The notes beneath the pieces were generated by a model. It was not told the origin of the DNA and made no database searches. It saw nothing but the letters and a program-made list of their open reading frames with translations. Positions 59,166 through 64,000 of a stretch of DNA of 64,000 nt are shown one piece after another. Origin of the DNA: Oxyruncus cristatus (lineage: Eukaryota; Chordata; Aves; Passeriformes; Cotingidae); contig VXAY01005013.1 of NCBI GenBank assembly GCA_013399855.1, positions 99,261 through 163,260 on the forward strand, read 5' to 3'. Every line of letters starts with the position of its first letter. The first letter of the stretch is position 1. The translations under genes were made by a program, and so were the position numbers.

Positions 59166-60215
59166 TCCCTCCCTCCCACTCCCTATTTAAATGGGGTTTA
59201 GAGCTATTCCCCCGGTGTTCCCGGGATCTGTGGAGGTTGAGGACCCACAGCTCACACAGCAGTGCCAGGCTGGGACCCTCGGCCAGGGCAAAGCACCCAG
59301 GAAAGCTGGGAGGGCGGCGCAGGACTGCGATGGAGCTGGCAGAGTCACTCAGCATGTGCTGGGCAGGAACTCGTGCCCCACACGCTGCTCAGCCCCCGAC
59401 AGACTTCCCCCCTTTGTGGCACCTCACTCGTGCACCCTCACCAAGAATTACTGTGTTTTCCCATGCCAATTTGCTGCGAGTGCACACTTGACGTGAAGTT
59501 ATTACATTAATAATAATAAAACATTCAAACTGCTACAGAGATGCTATGGTTAAGTGGGGGTTGAATTTGAAAAAAATCCACAACACATAAATAAAAATAA
59601 CCAGAGGACTACAAAGCCCTAAATGCCTTTGTCACCCTAAGCTTGAGTATGGGACACCTGGATCCTCTCGCAGGTAAATGTGCACTTTCATAGGGGAGGA
59701 AAGGGAGGACTTGGGAAAAACTCCCTGGAAATTACAGGAAGAAATCCCAAGATACACGAGCTCTGCTCAGCTTCTGTATCATACAAGGGCTTTTAAAAAA
59801 GGCAAAACACAGAAAACACGGGGAAAATCCTGCTTTGTGGCAGCCATGGCCCTGTCTCTGTAGCAAGGGAGGAACGAGCCCCATCTACGCGCCTGTAAAG
59901 AGCCAAAATCTCCGATTCTTGTGCAAAAAGCCTCCTGCCCCCCATCTGCAGCACCTCCTCTGGGTTACTGCTTTGGAGGGAAAGCCGCAGCTCCCGGGGG
60001 TGAAGCATCCCGCGGGAAAGCCGCTGTACGGCGAGACCCTGCGGGATGGGGAGGTGCTCCCGGGGCCGGAGGCTCTTCACTGCCTTTTCCGTGTCGAGGG
60101 ACCACACACACGTCCCTACAAAAGCCTTTCCCAGAGCCTGCTGAGCTGCAGCTCCGTGTGTACACACTGACAGCAAACCCCGGCCCCACGCACGGCCCTC
60201 CCCCGGCAGCCGCAG

Positions 60216-60264
60216 CAGCTCCCGATCCAGCAGCAGCTCCCGATCCAGCAGCAGTTCTCGGGTC
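60216..60264. repeat. 18-bp tandem repeat
   Basis: Units cagctcccgatccagcag at 60216-60233 and 60234-60251, with a diverged partial third copy. Confidence 0.85.
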
Positions 60265-60719
60265 ACTTCAGGGCCCCTGCCACACCACGCGTGGGACACG
60301 GCGCCCACGGGCTCCCCCTGCACAGATTCCTCCAGTTAAGCCAACATTCACCCCCAAAATATCTATGGTTCTACTCACAGAGACTTCAGTTCCTGTTTTT
60401 ATCACTGGTTGCTAGAAGATCAATCCATGCCTAATTCCAGCATCGGCTTTGGGGAGCAGGACATATTTGGGAGTATGGAAACCTCTTTACATTTGAATTG
60501 CTCCAATCTTTCTGGAATTAGCAGTGAGGGAAACCTTAGAAAGTGACAGCTGGCAGCTTCCCCAGCCCTCGGGGCAGGGAGCTCAATCTGATTTACAGGG
60601 GTGCTCCGGTGTCCAGTCAAACCTGCTCGGGACTCTTTACTGGGAAAAGATAACCCTGCCAAGGAGCCAGATGTGTTTCTGTGCTCCAGCGTTTTCCTTG
60701 GTATCTTCTGTTCAGCATG

Positions 60720-61000
60720 ATAAATGCAACAATCCATTTCCCAAGTTACCCTTTATCTCCAGTGTGGTCTGGCGTTAAAATAATTAAGTTGTTTGTATAT
60801 ATTGACTAATAATTGCTATTTATTACTGAACTTGTGAGCATAATCCTCAACTGGAGATATTTATTTTGCCCATTATTCCTGTTTTGGTTTTGTATAACTG
60901 ACTGCAGAAAGCAACAGGAGAAGCAAGAAGCGGAGAGCTTCAGGAACGCTGGGAAGCACGCTTCCACACGAAACAGCCCCAGATCCATACAGGCTTAGTA
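60720..61000. promoter_or_regulatory. AT-rich candidate element
   Basis: Contains gataaatgcaacaatcc, taattaagttgtttgt, ttgactaataattgc and gagatatttattttgcc. A weak composition-based call. Confidence 0.25.
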
Positions 61001-61799
61001 TTTCTCTGTAAAGAGGGAACTGTAAAGTGAGATTGACTCATACAGGTTCAAGGGTGAGTTAAATCCAAGTAGAATGTGTTCAGTAACACTGATGTGGCTA
61101 GGAATTCCAGTCAGGATCCTATCTCCACAGCATTCAGCAGAATTCCTTGGAGACCCAAGTTAGTGCTCACAGGGTATTCTGCCCTTGACAAAACAAGGAA
61201 AGGTGCCTCATGAGTTCTGGACCGGTTGCAGTTCACTCAGCCTGTCCCACACACCAACCCTCCTTGCAACAGCCCCTGGCTTTTCCCATCAGTATCCCAC
61301 CGGGATGTGGGGCTGCACAGCGATCCCAGGCACAGCAGCCGCCTGCTTTAGTCCGGGACTCTCCCCACGTGTCGGACTCCAGGAATGGCACAATATCCCT
61401 GGCACTGTCAGCACAGGAGTTTAATCAGTGCTACCAAAACCAACTGATTTCTCCCCACTTCCCAAAACTCAACATACTGATGTGTATTAAGAGAAGGGGA
61501 AAGAGGAAGGGCAGCTCGAGAGGTTACTAAATACACCAGGTGGAGAGGCAAAAAAAAAAGTAAACAAACAAAAGAAATCTATTTTCTTTTTAATTAAGAA
61601 GTGATTCATTTCCAAGTGGCCCTTTGCTCTCCCTCTGATTCCCTGGTTTTTAAAACCACCAGAGCAATTTACTTTCCATTTTACTGTTGGGCTTGTGCAT
61701 CGGAACAGAAGAAATGAAAAGCAGGGAAACACCTACGTGAAGCCTTTGTTTTCATTATTTGTCCCCTTGAGTTTTCGGTTTCTTTTTCCCAGTAAACCA

Positions 61800-62155
61800 C
61801 GACCAGCTTTCCCCCAGCCCGCGGCACGACCGCCCAGACCTCCCCACCACCGTCCCAGAGTAACGATGCCGCCCTTCTCCTCCCCCTCGGTGCCTCGGGC
61901 TGGGCTTTTCCTTAACCCCCCCGGGATTTACTCGGCGCTTCCACAAACCGCCCTTGCCCCCCAGCCCGCCGTGGGACGGGGCGGGAGCAGAGCAGACCTC
62001 CCACGCTCGGGCCACCGCCGCTCCCGAGCCCCCCGGGCAGCGCCGGCCACGCGCGGTGCGCCGGCTGGGAACGGGGGGAGCATCCCGCTCCCCGCCCGCG
62101 GGGTCGGCGCCCCCCAGCTCGGCAGCCTCTCAGCGCTCCCGCTCCCGGCATTTTC
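61800..62155. promoter_or_regulatory. CpG island without an assigned gene
   Basis: About 350 bp of CpG-dense sequence in otherwise AT-rich DNA. No splice-supported reading frame was found on either strand. It may mark a non-coding promoter or a regulatory island. Confidence 0.5.
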
Positions 62156-62159
62156 ATTA

Positions 62160-63720
62160 ACTGAAGATTGCGGGTGGGTCAGCAGATCTATACACTTTTG
62201 TGTTCCTCGGCTCGCTTTATTTATTTCTTTCTTTTGCAGGATGCTGAATAACTAACCTTTCCTTCAATAGGCAGATTTAAAAAAAAATAGGATCCATCAC
62301 ACAGCGGCAGGATAGCCTTGCTCTGTTTTGACCTTTCTGAAATTAATTTCCCAATCTTAGCTTTCAAAATCAGAGATTGAAAAGACCTATTAGATCAGCC
62401 AATCCATCTTATCACTAGTACGGCAGCAAGCAGAGACCCCAGCCAAGTGCTCCTCTACACAGGGAAAATATTCTGGAATAAGACGGGGCATGAATTTAAA
62501 GTGAAATACCTGTTCCGGAACATTCTGCACGTGGACACGCACTCTGGAAGAGCTGCAGCTGATCCGGAGTTTGCTCAGTTGACACCTGGAGCCACTCACT
62601 GCAACAGAGGGGAGGCAAAACATCCCATTTTAGGAAAAGAGCACCTCTCCTGGGGTAGCTCCAGGGAATAATGCCCCCTGACACTTTTTGCCCACGCAGG
62701 CTGTTGCTCGGGGAAGCGCAGGGAAGCACAAGGACAGGTGCTCACACACCTGCCCAGGGAGAGCTGCTGCCAGGCTCTGCAGGGAAGCGCATCCCTGACT
62801 GCCTGGAAGGACGTGGGTCAGAAGGACGGGATTCTGGTGTGCAGCTCCTCGAGGAGCCTGGGATGTGAAAACACATGTCTCCCAAACTGCAGGGGAGCAC
62901 CTTTGCCGGGGGCACGGGTCTGCTTGGCGGGTCTGTGCTTTTCCAGGCACCAAATCCCTCGGCACCTGGGGGCAAGAGCCCAAAGCTGACGGGTCTGCAG
63001 CGCAGGAGCCCGAGGGCAGGGCCAGGCCCAGCTGCCCTGGCAAGCACTGCCAGCACGTGGTGGCGGTCCCCAGGGAGGCCCCTCAGGGCACAGGGTGCTG
63101 CTGGTGCACTCTGTCTCTCTCCTCCTATTCCCCTTGGAATTCCTGGGGCTCTGGAGACAGGACAGATCACCCTCTGGAAATCTTGGCCTCCATCTCCATC
63201 CTGCCCTTCCCTGGCTGGCGCCACTCCAGCAGCACCACACGGAGCCCAGGTCCGGCCTGTCCTCACCCAGGGGATGCCACAGTCACACAGGGAGGGAGGG
63301 GGAGCTCGCTGGTGCTGTGGCAGTCACGGATATCAGTGCCACACTGGGCTGTGGGCCAGGAGCCAGGAGAATGCATTCCAAGTACATGAAAACTTGGAGG
63401 TTCTTCCTGTGAAATGTGCTGGGAAGGAGGCTCTGCCGACACCTGCAGCAAGTGCACTCACCGAGGAACTGGGAATGACATAAATGCGCCTGTCAGGTCA
63501 AAGCCCTGTTACATTTCCTATCAGTGCTGCCGTTTGGGTGACAACTGCGAGTCTTTTCCCAGTGAAACCCCCCTGTTCTGCCTCGGCAGCTCCTGCCTTC
63601 CTCACCCACCATCCTGGCGGGAAGAGCTGCCACCACCCCTACGACAGGGAGCACCAAGAGCACACAGGGATGGGAGCTGCAAACTTTGGGCACTCAACAA
63701 GTCCTCTCCACACACAGTCA
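62160..63720. other. Intergenic, no gene seen
   Basis: Unique-looking mixed sequence. Overlapping open frames at 62742-63483 on both strands lack codon or splice support. Confidence 0.4.
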
Positions 63721-63724
63721 GGGC

Positions 63725-63965
63725 CAAAAGATCAATATTGACACTTTAGACTATTTTCCTCGATTTGTTTTTTTGTTGATTGTCAGGGCGAAATTCCACT
63801 TTTCCGATATCTTGGATTCTTGGCTAATAGAAACAAATAAAGTGAAAGCTTCTGTCCACAATGGGTGAGGAGCATCCATTGTCGGCAGGCGCTAATCGGA
63901 TTAAATTGGCTCCTGGCTCTATTGCTCGGGGATAACTCACTCCTAAATTTTTCCCATCTCAAGGG
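63725..63965. promoter_or_regulatory. Candidate conserved element at right edge
   Basis: Contains gttgattgtcaggg, ggctaatagaaacaaat, ccacaatgggtg and ggcgctaatcggattaaatt. A T-run fills the last bases of the window. Confidence 0.35.
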
Positions 63966-64000
63966 GATGGGTCATTGTTGCTGCTTTTTTTTTTTTTTTT

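Noticed and set aside
59793..60323. Minus-strand frame with ELLLDR repeats
   Set aside because: The repeat comes from the 18-bp tandem repeat at 60216-60264. No other coding evidence.
62742..63483. Overlapping frames of 170-200 codons on both strands
   Set aside because: Several competing frames at one place, none with a splice border or recognisable domain.

Overview
The window looks like vertebrate nuclear DNA, most likely from a bird. There are no bacterial-style operons. The only recognisable interspersed repeats are short, 5'-truncated CR1-type LINE fragments, introns are compact, and GC-rich CpG islands alternate with AT-rich blocks. A 974-base assembly gap (310-1283) lies between two unrelated minisatellites at the left edge.

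One protein-coding gene can be assembled, on the minus strand: a homologue of the centrosomal protein kizuna (KIZ/PLK1S1). Thirteen exons run from a CpG-island first exon (about 34.8 kb) to a last exon ending at 4714, with an AATAAA signal at 4602-4607. All twelve introns have GT-AG borders, codon phase is kept across every junction, and the joined frame stays open for about 606 residues. The N-terminal coiled coil (exons 1-4) and the acidic C-terminus (exon 13) match my memory of vertebrate kizuna. The middle is low-complexity and poorly conserved.

The rest (1-4600, the larger introns, and 34.8-64 kb) has no supportable protein gene. It holds many AT-rich blocks dense in homeodomain-type TAATTA/ATTA cores, and CpG islands without an assigned gene at about 41.1-42.2, 47.05-47.5 and 61.8-62.15 kb. 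In human, KIZ sits beside XRN2, NKX2-4, NKX2-2, PAX1 and FOXA2 on 20p11. The simplest reading is that KIZ here is a bystander gene inside a developmental regulatory landscape. That reading is an inference: conservation cannot be measured from one sequence.

The most distinctive structures are a 58-bp, one-mismatch inverted repeat (stem-loop) in KIZ intron 3, paired inverted homeodomain-type sites at 42.7 and 56.3 kb, a tail-to-tail CR1 pair at 54.5-54.9 kb, and a possible 80-nt intron inside the orphan CpG island at 41.6 kb. I found no clear new multi-gene system.
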